A stretch of 64,000 nucleotides of DNA. It comes from Streptomyces sp. NBC_00236 (lineage in GTDB: Bacteria > Actinomycetota > Actinomycetes > Streptomycetales > Streptomycetaceae). Shown here one piece after another: positions 18,714 through 27,608 of this stretch. Location: positions 1,116,001-1,180,000 of the forward strand of contig NZ_CP108100.1 in NCBI RefSeq assembly GCF_036195045.1. The letters run 5' to 3'. The position numbers were made by a program, and so were the translations under genes. The first letter of the stretch is position 1; each line of letters starts with the position of its first letter. Under the pieces are notes generated by a model. The model was not told where the DNA came from. It made no database searches and saw nothing but the letters and a program-made list of their open reading frames with translations.

Positions 18714-18808
18714 ACGTCCCCGGCCCGGTCCGCCCGTCCGCGCAGCCCTCAGATGCCCACGTCCCCGGCCGCCCGGCCCGGTCCGCCCCCGCGCAGCCCC
18801 TCAGACGC
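18714..18808. repeat. Imperfect tandem direct repeat (about 45 bp period) between rsmB and fmt
   Basis: Two copies share ACGTCCCCGGC, CGGCCCGGTCCGCCC and CGCGCAGCCC-CTCAGA. They start at 18714 and 18759. The second copy runs over the fmt stop codon, so part of the fmt 3' end appears duplicated into the spacer. Confidence 0.6.
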
Positions 18809-19733
18809 CGACGAGCTCGCCGGGGACGATGCGCACCCCGCGCGCCCAGTCCGCGGCACGCATCGGCTTCTTGCCCTGCGGCTGGACCCAGAGCAGTTCG
18901 ACCGCGTGCGATCCGGTGCCCACGTACACGTTGTTCTTGGCCGCGGACAGCTCGCCGGGCGCCAGATCGGCCCGGTCCACGACGGGCACGGCCTGGATCA
19001 GCTTGAGGCGCTCCCCGCGGAAGAGCGTCCACGCGCCGGGGGCCGGGGTGCAGCCGCGGACCACCCGGTCGACGCGCAGGGCGGGCGCCGACCACTGGAC
19101 CTGGGCGTCCTCGACGGTGATCTTCGGTGCGAGGGTGATGCCGTCGGCGGGCTGCGGCACGGCGTGCAGGGTGCCGTCCTCGATGCCGTCCATCGTCGCG
19201 GCGAGCAGCCCGGCACCGGCGAACGCCAGCCGGGTCAGCAGATCGCCGCTGGTGTCCGTGGGCCGCACCTCCTCGGTGAGGACGCCGTAGACCGGTCCGG
19301 AGTCGAGCCCCTCCTCGATGAGGAACGTGGAGGCCCCCGTCACCTCGTCGCCCGCCATGACGGAGTGCTGGACGGGTGCGGCGCCGCGCCAGGCGGGCAG
19401 CAGCGAGAAGTGGAGGTTGACCCAGCCGCGGGCCGGGATGTCGAGTGCGGCCTTGGGCAGCAGCGCCCCGTAGGCGACGACGGGGCAGCAGTCCGGCGCG
19501 ATCTCCCTCAGCCTCGCCAGGAAGTCCTCGTCCCGCGGCCTGGCCGGCTTGAGCACCTCGATACCGGCCTCTTCCGCCCGCTCGGCGACGGGACTGGCCA
19601 CCATGCGGCGGCCCCGCCCCGCCGGCGCGTCGGGCCTGGTCACGACGGCGGCCACCTCATGGCGACCGGAGGCGATCAGGGCGTCCAGTGCGGGTACGGC
19701 TACCTCGGGGGTGCCTGCGAAGACGAGCTTCAT
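18801..19733 (-). CDS. fmt: Methionyl-tRNA formyltransferase
   Basis: 310 residues from ATG 19733; a longer in-frame start at 19904 would add a non-conserved stretch. It formylates initiator Met-tRNA using 10-formyltetrahydrofolate. The N-terminal formyl-transferase domain has [33 protein letters not shown] and the active-site block [20 protein letters not shown] (Asn/His). [16 protein letters not shown] carries the catalytic Asp. The C-terminal OB-like tRNA-binding domain runs from about residue 205. It heads the fmt-rsmB-rpe group and is divergent from a small HTH gene across 242 bp. Confidence 0.96.
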   Translation of the reverse strand: MKLVFAGTPEVAVPALDALIASGRHEVAAVVTRPDAPAGRGRRMVASPVAERAEEAGIEVLKPARPRDEDFLARLREIAPDCCPVVAYGALLPKAALDIPARGWVNLHFSLLPAWRGAAPVQHSVMAGDEVTGASTFLIEEGLDSGPVYGVLTEEVRPTDTSGDLLTRLAFAGAGLLAATMDGIEDGTLHAVPQPADGITLAPKITVEDAQVQWSAPALRVDRVVRGCTPAPGAWTLFRGERLKLIQAVPVVDRADLAPGELSAAKNNVYVGTGSHAVELLWVQPQGKKPMRAADWARGVRIVPGELVGV

Positions 19734-19846
19734 GGGTGGCTGACTGCCTCTCAGGCCGGAACATCTACGGTGACGAGCAACGCACAAGTCTATGGGCCCG
19801 GAAGCCGGGTGGGCGCTGGGGGGCGTACGCACCGTTGCGCGCCCCT

Positions 19847-19862
19847 CGCATATGCATATGCG
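19847..19862. promoter_or_regulatory. 16 bp perfect palindrome CGCATATGCATATGCG, candidate operator
   Basis: A perfect palindrome rich in A/T within a GC-rich gap between the divergent fmt and HTH-protein genes, 113 bp from either start. The composition and symmetry suggest a homodimeric regulator site. The neighbouring HTH protein is an obvious but unproven candidate. Confidence 0.4.
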
Positions 19863-19975
19863 CCCCCGGAGCGTGACCAGATCCCCCGGTGAGGCGTTGG
19901 TCAAGAGAGATTGACCGAAGCGAGCCGCCCTGGTGCGGCCCGATCCCTTTCAACGCCGGTTCGAGAGGCTTCTTC

Positions 19976-20482
19976 ATGGCCGACCACGCAACCCACGACG
20001 CCCAAGCGCGGGCCAGCCTGCATCTACTGGTGCGGGACATCGAGCGGGTTCGGCGGCAGGTGGACGCACTGCGCACACTCACCGCCCAGCTGGGCAATGT
20101 CTACCGTCCACGCCGCTCCGGCCCCTCCGCGGGCTTCGTCGTCTACGGCAGGGCCCCGGCCCCCACCGTCAGGCTGGCCCAGGAACTGCGGGACAGCGTC
20201 GAGACCCTGGTCACGGCGGCAGTGGACTTCGACCGTTCGCTGGGGTTCTCCTGGGATGCGGTGGGCTCCGCGCTCGGAGTCACCAAGCAGGCGGTGCACC
20301 GCCGCTACGGTGCGCGACGCGCCGCTCCCCAGCCGGTGCCGGCCGAGGGCGCGGCGGAGGGCACTCACGCACTGCCCTCCGTCCCCGCGGCGCGCTCGAT
20401 GCCGCCGCAGCCGTCAGCGGAGCGCCCGCCCCTCCGCGAGGACCTGCGCCCGGGCGCGTTCCCGGGGCCACGCAACGGCTGA
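19976..20482 (+). CDS. Small helix-turn-helix protein of unknown role
   Basis: 168 residues from ATG 19976, preceded by a GAGAGG-like ribosome site. The first ~50 residues form a helical, possibly coiled segment ([20 protein letters not shown], then [13 protein letters not shown]). Residues ~75-115 contain another helix and a helix-turn-helix motif ([20 protein letters not shown]), of the sort found at the end of small actinobacterial regulators. The C-terminal 50 residues are Pro/Ala-rich and probably disordered. No catalytic motif is seen. It is monocistronic, divergent from fmt, and followed by the large nested palindrome. A DNA-binding role is likely; targets are unknown. Confidence 0.75.
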   Translation: MADHATHDAQARASLHLLVRDIERVRRQVDALRTLTAQLGNVYRPRRSGPSAGFVVYGRAPAPTVRLAQELRDSVETLVTAAVDFDRSLGFSWDAVGSALGVTKQAVHRRYGARRAAPQPVPAEGAAEGTHALPSVPAARSMPPQPSAERPPLREDLRPGAFPGPRNG

Positions 20483-20494
20483 GCCCGGGTCCGG

Positions 20495-20936
20495 GGCGGG
20501 GGTTCCGTCCTCAATCGCCGGACGGGCTTGTTTGTGCGGCCCCGCCGCGGGGTGCGCCTCTGTGCGGTGGGTGGGGGTGGGGTCCCTCCGGGGAGACTCC
20601 TCAAAAATGGCGTGTGCACCCCGGTACGCAAACGACCCGGGTCGTACGCCATTTTCTGCGGGGACTCCCCTGCACGCCCCCACCCGGCATCGCTTGCGTC
20701 TGCACGCCGGCCCTGCGACTGTCGCAGACGCAAGGCGGCCGGTCCGGGGCCGTGCAGGGGAGTCCCCGCAGGACGACGAACGGATACCGGGGTCCGCTGC
20801 GTGGGACTGGAAACGTTCGTCGTCTGAGGAGACGCCCCGGAGGGGCACCGGACCCCACCCACCGGGCGGGCCGCGCCGCCCCGCGGGGCACCCGCACCCA
20901 ACAAGCCCGTCCGGCGATTGAGGACGGAACCCCGCC
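20495..20936. repeat. ~440 bp nested palindromic intergenic repeat
   Basis: The gene-free stretch 20483-20947 is almost entirely inverted repeats nested inside one another. Outer arms of ~37 bp (20495-20532 and 20900-20936, one base indel) carry the CCTCAATCGCCGGACGGGCT element that recurs between genes in Streptomyces. Inside lies a 21 bp perfect repeat (20656-20676 with 20751-20771), then an 11 bp repeat (20693-20703 with 20724-20734). Partial complementarity joins the remaining arms, and small side hairpins include AAAATGGCG/CGCCATTTT near 20604-20655. It may act as terminator for priA and the HTH gene, but its size exceeds that need. Confidence 0.85.
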
Positions 20937-20947
20937 TCATCCCACCG

Positions 20948-23095
20948 TCAGCCGATATCAGGCGGGTCCACCCGAATCCGCACCGCTCCCCCGCCGCCGC
21001 CCCGGGACAGCCGCGCCGCCTGCGCCGCCTTCAGCGCGGCCGCCAGCGCCGCGCCACTGCCCGGCGGCACCCTGATCAGGGCGCGCTCCCAGGCCTCGCC
21101 GACGGGCGCGTCGGAGGGCCTGCGGGGCCGTCCGGGCTGACCGCCCGGGACCGGCACGGGACCGAGCACCTGGGCGTCCGCCGGCAGCTCCGCGGCGGCG
21201 AGGAAGGCGGCGAGCGCCTCCGCCGTGCCCGTCACCGACGCCATCCGGGACACCGGGGGGAAACCCAGCTCGGCCCGTTCGGCGAGTTCGCGCCGGGCGT
21301 GTCCGACCGGGTCCCACCGGACCAGGGCCTGCACGGGCCGCAGCGTCGGCTCGGCGACGATGACCACGGTGCCGCCCTCCGGCTGCCCCCGGACCAGCGC
21401 GGCAGCGGCCGTCCAGCGGCGCAGGGCCTCCTCGCCGGCCCGCAGGTCGGGGCGGCCGACCATCGCCCAGCCGTCCAGCAGCAGCGCCGCGGCGTATCCG
21501 CCCTCGGCGACCGGCTCGGCTCCCGGGGTGCTCACGACCAGCGCGGGCTGATCGGGCACCGAGTCCAGGATGTGGTCACGGCCGGAGGTCCGCACCGGCA
21601 CGGCGGGAAAGGCCCGGCCGAGCTCCTCCGCCGTCCGGCGGGCGCCGACGATCTGTGCCCGCAGCCTGCGGGCACCGCAGGCGACGCAGTGCCAGGACGT
21701 CTCGGCCCGCCCGCACCAGGCGCAGTTCAGATCCTCCTGGTCGGGCGCCTCCAGCGGCCCGGCGCAGTGCCGGCACCGAGCAGGCTCCCGGCAGCGCTCG
21801 CAGGCCAGCCGGGGGGCGTAGCCGCGGCGCGGCACCTGGACCAGCACCGGTCCCGTGCGCAGTCCGTCGCGCACGGTCTGCCAGGCGAGGCTCGGCAGCC
21901 GGGCGGCCCGGGCCGCGCCGTCCCGTGCGAGTTCGCCGTCGCCGACGGTGCGGACCAGCGGCGCCGCCGTCCGCAGCTGTTCCCGGTCCGCGCGCAGCGG
22001 CAGCGCCCAGCCGGTCTCGACCAGTTGCGCGGCCTCCACGGTGCAGCTCGTGCCGCCGAGCAGAAAGGCGCACCGGCCGTGCGCGGCCCGCAGCTCCAGG
22101 ACCTCGCGGACGTGCGGGAACGGGGCGTTGTCATCGCTGTGGCTGGAGTCCCCGTCGTCCCAGATCGCGACCAGGCCGAGATCGGCGACGGGGGCGAACA
22201 TCGCGGCCCGGGTCCCGACGACCGCCCGAACGGATCCGCGGCTCACCGCGAGCCACTCCCGGTAGCGCCTTTCGGGCCCCGAACCGGCCGTCAGCGTGGC
22301 GTGGCGGCCCTCGCCCAGCAGTCCGGTCAGAGCCGCGTCGACGCGGCCCGCGGTCCGCCCGTCGGGGACGACGACCAGGGCGCCGCGGCCCGAGGCGAGG
22401 GTCGCGGCGACGGCGGCGGCGATCTCCTGCGGCCAGTGCGGTCCCGGGAGCGCGGTCCACACGGCCCTGGGCGCTCCCCCGTCGGCCAGCGCGGACAGGA
22501 AGGCGGGACCCTGCGCGTACCGCTGCCAGGTGCCGGGCGCCGGTGGTGGCGGCGGGGGCAGGGGCTCCGGCGACGGCTTGGCCTCGGCCCGGGCGTTCCT
22601 CGGCGGCACCGCGAGCTGGAGGACGTCCGCGAGGCTGCCCGCGTAGCGGTCGGCGACGGCCCGCGCGAGCCGGAGCAGGTCCGGGCCGAGGACCGGTTCG
22701 GGTGAGACGACGGAGGCCAGCGCGGCCAGCGCCCCGCTGTAGTCGGACTCGGCCAGCCGCTCGATCAGGAACCCGTCGATGAGCCCGCCGCCCTCGCGGC
22801 GCCCTCCCCGGACGTTGCGCCCCCCGGCCCCGAATCGCACCCGCACCCGCACACCGGGCTGCGCCTCGGCGTCGAGTTCCTCGGGCACGGCGTAGTCGAA
22901 GTACTGGTCGAGGTGGAGCGCCCCCTTGTTGACCAGGACGCGCGCGACGGGAAGCTCCTTGGCGAGCGCGGCCCCGCGCCAGGTCCGCGGTTTGGCGCGC
23001 GGCACATCGGCCCGGCGCACGGTCTCCCGGATCAGCGCAAGCTGCTCCGGTGCCCCGGCGTCGGGCTCGTCGGACCGCTTGTCGTCGCTGCTCAC
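20948..23095 (-). CDS. priA: Primosomal protein N' (PriA), helicase motifs degenerate
   Basis: 715 residues from GTG 23095, which has a TAGGA ribosome site. An in-frame ATG at 23170 would add 25 residues without similarity that I know. The N-terminal 3'-DNA-binding domain is seen at PVARVLVNKGALHLDQYFDY to VRVRFGAGGRNVRGG. Eight zinc-ligand cysteines are present (ACERCREPARCRHC; CAWCGR; WHCVACGA). The helicase core is eroded: no GxGKT Walker A is found (region AVWTALPGPHWPQEI) and the DEAH box reads IWDDGDSSH. Actinobacterial PriA is known to lack ATPase residues, so it probably acts as a structural replication-restart or loading factor. It lies downstream of metK behind a terminator. Confidence 0.92.
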   Translation of the reverse strand: MSSDDKRSDEPDAGAPEQLALIRETVRRADVPRAKPRTWRGAALAKELPVARVLVNKGALHLDQYFDYAVPEELDAEAQPGVRVRVRFGAGGRNVRGGRREGGGLIDGFLIERLAESDYSGALAALASVVSPEPVLGPDLLRLARAVADRYAGSLADVLQLAVPPRNARAEAKPSPEPLPPPPPPAPGTWQRYAQGPAFLSALADGGAPRAVWTALPGPHWPQEIAAAVAATLASGRGALVVVPDGRTAGRVDAALTGLLGEGRHATLTAGSGPERRYREWLAVSRGSVRAVVGTRAAMFAPVADLGLVAIWDDGDSSHSDDNAPFPHVREVLELRAAHGRCAFLLGGTSCTVEAAQLVETGWALPLRADREQLRTAAPLVRTVGDGELARDGAARAARLPSLAWQTVRDGLRTGPVLVQVPRRGYAPRLACERCREPARCRHCAGPLEAPDQEDLNCAWCGRAETSWHCVACGARRLRAQIVGARRTAEELGRAFPAVPVRTSGRDHILDSVPDQPALVVSTPGAEPVAEGGYAAALLLDGWAMVGRPDLRAGEEALRRWTAAAALVRGQPEGGTVVIVAEPTLRPVQALVRWDPVGHARRELAERAELGFPPVSRMASVTGTAEALAAFLAAAELPADAQVLGPVPVPGGQPGRPRRPSDAPVGEAWERALIRVPPGSGAALAAALKAAQAARLSRGGGGGAVRIRVDPPDIG

Positions 23096-23176
23096 AGCCA
23101 AATTCCTACCAGACACGACTGACAGCCGAGGCCGTCGGCCACTCGTCCCGGGTGCCTCCTCCCGGGACACGGAACG

Positions 23177-23217
23177 CGCCGGAGCCCGGACACCGTGAAG
23201 GCGTCCGGGCTCCGGCG
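23177..23217 (-). terminator. Terminator downstream of metK
   Basis: A perfect 15 bp stem (23177-23191 with 23203-23217) and an 11-nt loop, starting 12 bp after the metK stop. It separates metK from priA transcription, or attenuates it. Confidence 0.75.
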
Positions 23218-23228
23218 TACGTACGGAC

Positions 23229-24437
23229 CTACAGGCCCGCGGCCTTGCGCAGCGCGTCCACGCGGTCGGTGCGCTCCCAGGTGAAGTCGGGGAGTTCCCG
23301 GCCGAAGTGGCCGTACGCGGCGGTCTGGGCGTAGATCGGGCGCAGCAGGTCGAGGTCGCGGATGATCGCGGCCGGGCGGAGGTCGAAGACCTCGCCGATG
23401 GCGTGCTCGATCTTCTCGGTCTCGACCGCGGCGGTGCCGAAGGTCTCGACGAAGAGGCCGACCGGCTCGGCCTTGCCGATCGCGTACGCCACCTGTACCT
23501 CGCACCGGGCCGCGAGGCCCGCCGCGACGACGTTCTTGGCGACCCAGCGCATCGCGTACGCGGCGGAGCGGTCGACCTTCGACGGGTCCTTGCCCGAGAA
23601 GGCGCCGCCGCCGTGACGGGCCATGCCGCCGTAGGTGTCGATGATGATCTTGCGGCCGGTCAGGCCGGCGTCGCCCATCGGGCCGCCGATCTCGAATCGG
23701 CCGGTCGGGTTGACCAGCAGGCGGTAGCCCTCGGTGTCGAGCTTGATGCCGTCCTCGATCAGCTGGTTCAGGACGTGCTCGACGACGAACTCGCGGATGT
23801 CGGGAGCGAGCAGCGAGTCGAGGTCGATGTCGCTCGCGTGCTGCGAGGAGACGACGACCGTGTCGAGACGGACGGCCTTGTCGCCGTCGTACTCGATGGT
23901 GACCTGGGTCTTGCCGTCGGGGCGCAGGTACGGGATCGTCCCGTTCTTGCGGACCTCGGACAGCCGGCGGGAGAGCCGGTGCGCGAGGTGGATCGGCAGC
24001 GGCATCAGTTCGGGCGTCTCGTCGCAGGCGTAGCCGAACATGAGGCCCTGGTCGCCGGCGCCCTGCTTGTCGAGTTCGTCCTCGTCGCCTTCGACGCGCT
24101 TCTCGTACGCGGTGTCGACGCCCTGCGCGATGTCGGGGGACTGCGCGCCGATGGACACCGATACGCCACAGGAGGCGCCGTCGAAGCCCTTCTTGGAGGA
24201 GTCGTAGCCGATCTCGAGGATCTTGTCGCGCACGAGCTGTGCGATCGGGGCGTAGGCCTTGGTCGTGACCTCACCCGCGACATGCACCAGACCTGTGGTG
24301 ATCAAGGTCTCGACGGCGACACGCGACGTCGGGTCCTCACGGAGGAGTGCATCGAGAATGGTGTCGCTGATCTGGTCAGCGATCTTGTCGGGGTGACCCT
24401 CGGTGACGGACTCCGAGGTGAAGAGACGGCGGGACAC
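23229..24437 (-). CDS. metK: S-adenosylmethionine synthetase
   Basis: 402 residues, full length. It converts methionine and ATP to SAM, PPi and Pi. The family signatures are visible: [16 protein letters not shown] (methionine/ATP loop), [12 protein letters not shown], the P-loop-like [16 protein letters not shown] and [18 protein letters not shown] is a precursor of many streptomycete metabolites and is reported to stimulate antibiotic production, so this is a single key enzyme. It follows coaBC after 241 bp that contain an unusual three-way-junction fold. I looked for but did not find a recognisable SAM riboswitch upstream. Confidence 0.97.
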   Translation of the reverse strand: MSRRLFTSESVTEGHPDKIADQISDTILDALLREDPTSRVAVETLITTGLVHVAGEVTTKAYAPIAQLVRDKILEIGYDSSKKGFDGASCGVSVSIGAQSPDIAQGVDTAYEKRVEGDEDELDKQGAGDQGLMFGYACDETPELMPLPIHLAHRLSRRLSEVRKNGTIPYLRPDGKTQVTIEYDGDKAVRLDTVVVSSQHASDIDLDSLLAPDIREFVVEHVLNQLIEDGIKLDTEGYRLLVNPTGRFEIGGPMGDAGLTGRKIIIDTYGGMARHGGGAFSGKDPSKVDRSAAYAMRWVAKNVVAAGLAARCEVQVAYAIGKAEPVGLFVETFGTAAVETEKIEHAIGEVFDLRPAAIIRDLDLLRPIYAQTAAYGHFGRELPDFTWERTDRVDALRKAAGL

Positions 24438-24610
24438 ATCGCTCCCTGGGGTTGCAGCGGCTGCTGGCTGATCATTTGGCGGACGGCCCGGGAGCTGCGC
24501 CCGGTACGAACCTGGACCAGTTTATCGGTCGGCTCCGGCTGTCGGACAACGTGTCTCGCCCTTTGGCGGATCTGTGACATGCGGCACCGGTGCCCGGAAG
24601 TCCCCCAAGG

Positions 24611-24666
24611 GCCGCCCCGGGCACCGTCCGTGCCCGTATTGCAAGGGGTCGGACCCCTGGGGCGGC
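24611..24666 (-). other. Perfect three-way-junction fold between coaBC and metK
   Basis: An outer 8 bp stem (GCCGCCCC 24611-24618 with GGGGCGGC 24659-24666) encloses two hairpins: 6 bp with 5-nt loop (24619-24635) and 5 bp with 5-nt loop (24644-24658), joined by an 8-nt linker. It begins 12 bp after the coaBC stop and ends about 170 bp before metK. It could be a terminator of coaBC or a structured metK leader; the sequence does not decide between them. Confidence 0.5.
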
Positions 24667-24678
24667 GACACGCGAAAT

Positions 24679-25881
24679 TCACCCAAGACGCGCCGACACG
24701 AGGTCCCAGACCGTGTCGGCAAGCGCTTCCTTGGGTCCGTACGGCACCGGGGTCTCGCTCCCGTCGGCGGCGAGCACGACGGCCTCGTTCTCCTCCGAGC
24801 CGAAGGTCTTGCGCTCCCCCACCTCGTTGACGACCAGCAGGTCGCAGCCCTTGCGGAGCAGCTTCTCCCGGCCGTTGGCGAGGACGTTGTCGGTCTCGGC
24901 GGCGAATCCGACGACGATCTGCCCCGGCGCGGCGCGGTCGGCCGCCACCTCGGCGAGGATGTCGGGGTTGCGTACGAGCGTGAGGGGGGCCGGTTCCTGG
25001 CCGTCCTTCTTCTTGATCTTCCCCGTCACGTACTCGGCCGGACGGAAGTCGGCGACCGCCGCCGCCATCACCACGACGTCGGCGTCCGCCGCCGCCTTCA
25101 GTACGGCCTCGCGCAGCTGCACCGCGGTGCCCACGCGGACGATGTCGGCGCCGGACGGATCGGGCAGTCCGGTGTTGGCCTCGACGAGCGTGACCCGGGC
25201 GCCGCGGGCGACGGCGGTGCGGGCGAGCGCGTAGCCCTGCTTGCCGGAGGACCGGTTGCCGAGGTAGCGGACCGGGTCGAGCGGCTCACGGGTGCCGCCC
25301 GCGCTGATCACCACGTGCCGGCCGGTGAGGTCGGGGGCGACGGGTCCGCGGGCCAGGACGCGGCGGCAGACCTCGAAGATCTCCGCCGGGTCCGGCAGCC
25401 GGCCCTTGCCGGTGTCGACTCCGGTGAGGCGCCCGACGGCGGGCTCGATGACGACGGCGCCCCGGCGCCGCAGGGTGGCGACGTTCTCCTGGGTGGCCGG
25501 GTGCTCCCACATCTCGGTGTGCATGGCGGGCGCGAAGACGACCGGACAGCGGGCGGTGAGCAGCGTGTTGGTGAGCAGGTCGTCGGCGAGGCCATGGGCC
25601 GCCTTGGCGAGCATGTCGGCGGTGGCCGGGGCGATGACGACGAGGTCGGCGTGCTGTCCGATCCGCACGTGCGGGACCTCGTGGACGTCGTTCCAGACCT
25701 CGGTGGAGACCGGGTGGCCGGAGAGTGCCGACCATGTGGCGGCGCCCACGAAGTGGAGCGAGGCCTCGGTCGGGACGACCCGTACGTCGTGTCCCGACTC
25801 GGTCAGCCGGCGCAGCAGCTCGCACGCCTTGTACGCGGCGATGCCGCCGCTGACCCCCAGGACGACCTTCGGCTTGTCCAC
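24679..25881 (-). CDS. coaBC: Bifunctional phosphopantothenoylcysteine decarboxylase / phosphopantothenate-cysteine ligase
   Basis: 400 residues from GTG 25881, which follows a GGGGAGA ribosome site; the in-frame extension to 25971 lacks one. The N-terminal CoaC flavin domain has VVLGVSGGIAAYKACELLRR and WSALSGHPVST with the catalytic His. Its substrate clamp reads APAMHTEMW, with His where the general motif PxMNxxMW has Asn. The C-terminal CoaB ligase domain has ISAGGTREPLDPVRYLGN, MAAAVADFRP and the KIKKKDG lysine loop. It carries out two consecutive steps of coenzyme A synthesis. Its place after gmk-rpoZ is conserved in actinobacteria. Confidence 0.95.
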   Translation of the reverse strand: MDKPKVVLGVSGGIAAYKACELLRRLTESGHDVRVVPTEASLHFVGAATWSALSGHPVSTEVWNDVHEVPHVRIGQHADLVVIAPATADMLAKAAHGLADDLLTNTLLTARCPVVFAPAMHTEMWEHPATQENVATLRRRGAVVIEPAVGRLTGVDTGKGRLPDPAEIFEVCRRVLARGPVAPDLTGRHVVISAGGTREPLDPVRYLGNRSSGKQGYALARTAVARGARVTLVEANTGLPDPSGADIVRVGTAVQLREAVLKAAADADVVVMAAAVADFRPAEYVTGKIKKKDGQEPAPLTLVRNPDILAEVAADRAAPGQIVVGFAAETDNVLANGREKLLRKGCDLLVVNEVGERKTFGSEENEAVVLAADGSETPVPYGPKEALADTVWDLVSARLG

Positions 25882-25970
25882 TGCGTCTCCCCGTACTCGG
25901 ATACGTACGCGCTCCGTACATCCCCCATGCTGCCTCACCCCCGCCCGCGCGCGTCCGTCGCCCCGGGACA

Positions 25971-26010
25971 CACCACAGGCCCGGCGGTCACGACCGCCGG
26001 GCCTGTGGTG
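25971..26010 (-). terminator. Terminator downstream of rpoZ
   Basis: A perfect 18 bp stem (25971-25988 with 25993-26010) with a 4-nt loop, 17 bp after the rpoZ stop and before coaBC. It suggests that coaBC has its own promoter or depends on read-through. Confidence 0.8.
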
Positions 26011-26027
26011 AAGGTGCGTTCTCCTGC

Positions 26028-26300
26028 TTACTGCGCGGGGCCCTCGATGGCCTCGGAGGTGAGCAGGCCCGCGTTGATCTCGCGGAGCGCGATCGAGAGC
26101 GGCTTCTCGTGGACGTGCGTGTCGACGAGCGGTCCGACGTACTCGAGGAGTCCCTCACCGAGCTGCGAGTAGTACGCGTTGATCTGGCGCGCGCGCTTGG
26201 CGGCGTAGATCACGAGGCTGTACTTCGAGTCGGTTGCTTCGAGGAGCTCATCAATCGGCGGGTTGATGATGCCCTCGGGCGTGGTGATGGAAGAGGACAC
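26028..26300 (-). CDS. rpoZ: RNA polymerase omega subunit
   Basis: 90 residues from GTG 26300 with a GAAGG ribosome site, matching the known length of Streptomyces omega; the in-frame ATG at 26330 has no support. Omega helps fold and stabilise the beta' subunit. The conserved block [20 protein letters not shown] followed by AAKRARQIN is the beta'-binding segment. The C-terminus ([19 protein letters not shown]) is typical of actinobacteria. It sits between gmk and coaBC; the order gmk-rpoZ-coaBC-metK is shared with Mycobacterium. Confidence 0.96.
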   Translation of the reverse strand: MSSSITTPEGIINPPIDELLEATDSKYSLVIYAAKRARQINAYYSQLGEGLLEYVGPLVDTHVHEKPLSIALREINAGLLTSEAIEGPAQ

Positions 26301-26383
26301 TCTCTGCCTTCCGAAGGGGGTGAAGATCAAAGAAATCTTTGACAGTCAGGGGCTTTGTTGCCGGTGCTGCCGTGTCGGTGCGT

Positions 26384-27001
26384 TCACTGGCCGCCGGCAC
26401 GGTGGCCGGAAGCCTCCAGCATCAAGGTTAGCAGCTCACGTGCCACGTCCTCGACCGAGGTGTTGACGAGCGTCGTGTCGAACTCGGATTCGGCGGCCAG
26501 TTCGACCTTGGCCGCGCCGAGACGTCGCTCGATCACCTCGGGTGCCTCGGTGCCCCGGCCGGTGAGCCGGCGCACCAGTTCGTCCCAGCTCGGCGGCGCG
26601 AGGAAGACCAGCTGGGCGTCCGCCATGGACTGGCGGACCAGCCGGGCGCCCTGGAGGTCGATCTCCAGCAGCACCGGCTCACCGGCCTCCAGCCGCTCCT
26701 GCACGGCCCGCCGGGGCGTGCCGTAGCGGTTGCCGGCGAACTCGGCCCACTCCAGCAGCTCGCCGTTGGCGATGAGCTTGTCGAACTCCTCGTTGTCCAC
26801 GAAGAAGTAGTGGACGCCGTTGCGTTCGCCGGGGCGGGGCTTGCGGGTCGTGGCCGACACCGAGAGCCATACCTCGGGGTGGACCTTGCGCATATGCGCG
26901 ACGACCGTGCTCTTGCCGACCCCCGAGGGGCCGGAGAGCACGGTCAGCCGCGGACGTACGTCCGGGGGTACGGGGGACGTCCCCCGGGATGTTGCAACCA
27001 T
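26384..27001 (-). CDS. gmk: Guanylate kinase
   Basis: 205 residues, phosphorylating GMP to GDP with ATP. The P-loop is [17 protein letters not shown]. The GMP-binding region shows [21 protein letters not shown] (Ser, Arg and Tyr ligands) and [13 protein letters not shown]. The lid segment is [17 protein letters not shown]. The start ATG 27001 has only a weak ribosome site. It is preceded by sihF with a 38 bp gap, so the two are probably cotranscribed. Its product level feeds both nucleotide pools and the ppGpp pathway (relA lies at the right end of the window). Confidence 0.96.
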   Translation of the reverse strand: MVATSRGTSPVPPDVRPRLTVLSGPSGVGKSTVVAHMRKVHPEVWLSVSATTRKPRPGERNGVHYFFVDNEEFDKLIANGELLEWAEFAGNRYGTPRRAVQERLEAGEPVLLEIDLQGARLVRQSMADAQLVFLAPPSWDELVRRLTGRGTEAPEVIERRLGAAKVELAAESEFDTTLVNTSVEDVARELLTLMLEASGHRAGGQ

Positions 27002-27039
27002 GGAGCGATTATCCCGGTTCTCAGGAGTGCCTGAGACCG

Positions 27040-27363
27040 TCAGGCGGCGCTGCCGCCGAACTCACGCTCCAGGGATGCGATCTGGTTGGAGCCGAGACCC
27101 CGGACCCGGCGGCTCTCGGAGATGCCGAGCCGCTCCATGATCTGCTTGGCGCGGACCTTGCCCACGCCGGGCAGGGACTCCAGCAGGGCGGAGACCTTCA
27201 TCTTGCCGATGACGTCGTTCTCCTGGCCCGACTTGATGACCTCGTGGAGGGAGGCGCCGGAGTGCTTGAGTCGATTCTTGACCTCGGCCCGCTCCCGGCG
27301 AGCCGCGGCGGCCTTTTCGAGCGCGGCTGCGCGCTGTTCAGGGGTAAGGGGCGGAAGAGCCAC
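27040..27363 (-). CDS. mihF: Actinobacterial integration host factor (sIHF/mIHF)
   Basis: 107 residues from GTG 27363; this start gives the N-terminus [17 protein letters not shown] known for the Streptomyces protein, and longer in-frame starts are unlikely. An N-terminal helix rich in Lys/Arg/Glu precedes a helix-two-turns-helix fold ([18 protein letters not shown], residues ~65-85) that contacts DNA non-specifically. In Streptomyces sIHF is a nucleoid protein affecting topology, sporulation and antibiotic synthesis. It lies between the pyr operon end and gmk, as in Mycobacterium (mihF-gmk). A GC-rich hairpin (about 27404-27431) is present in its upstream region. Confidence 0.95.
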   Translation of the reverse strand: MALPPLTPEQRAAALEKAAAARRERAEVKNRLKHSGASLHEVIKSGQENDVIGKMKVSALLESLPGVGKVRAKQIMERLGISESRRVRGLGSNQIASLEREFGGSAA

Positions 27364-27516
27364 GCCTACGTCACCTCGGATGTCGATCTGTCGGATACGG
27401 ACCGGTGAGGCGACTGGATCGCCCCTCACCTGGTGAGCCGCGAACAACCTGTGCTCGTTGGCTCTCGACGGAGACTAGCGGCCAAGGCCGCCCGAGTCAG
27501 CGAGAACGGACTAAAA

Positions 27517-27544
27517 GTCCTGGTCAGCCTTGGCTGACCAGGAC
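27517..27544 (-). terminator. Intrinsic terminator of the pyrimidine operon
   Basis: A 13 bp stem (27517-27529 with 27532-27544) whose two central bases plus adjoining pairs must form the loop. Read on the minus strand it is followed directly by TTTTAG, a classical U-run. It is located 64 bp after the pyrF stop. Confidence 0.85.
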
Positions 27545-27608
27545 ATTCCTGGCATAAGTACCGAGATTTTTGGTCAGGATTCCGTCAACAGGCTGTTACG
27601 TGGCAGTG

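Noticed and set aside
19734..19904. N-terminal extension of fmt by 57 residues
   Set aside because: The extension has no similarity to the family and removes the normal [10 protein letters not shown] start at 19733.
20483..20947. Several open frames of 60-190 codons in the palindromic region
   Set aside because: They follow the inverted repeats on both strands, lack ribosome sites and have arginine/proline-rich low-complexity translations.
24438..24678. SAM riboswitch upstream of metK
   Set aside because: I looked for SAM-I/SAM-IV/SAM-II type junctions and conserved loops and found none. The three-way junction at 24611-24666 does not match a class known to me.
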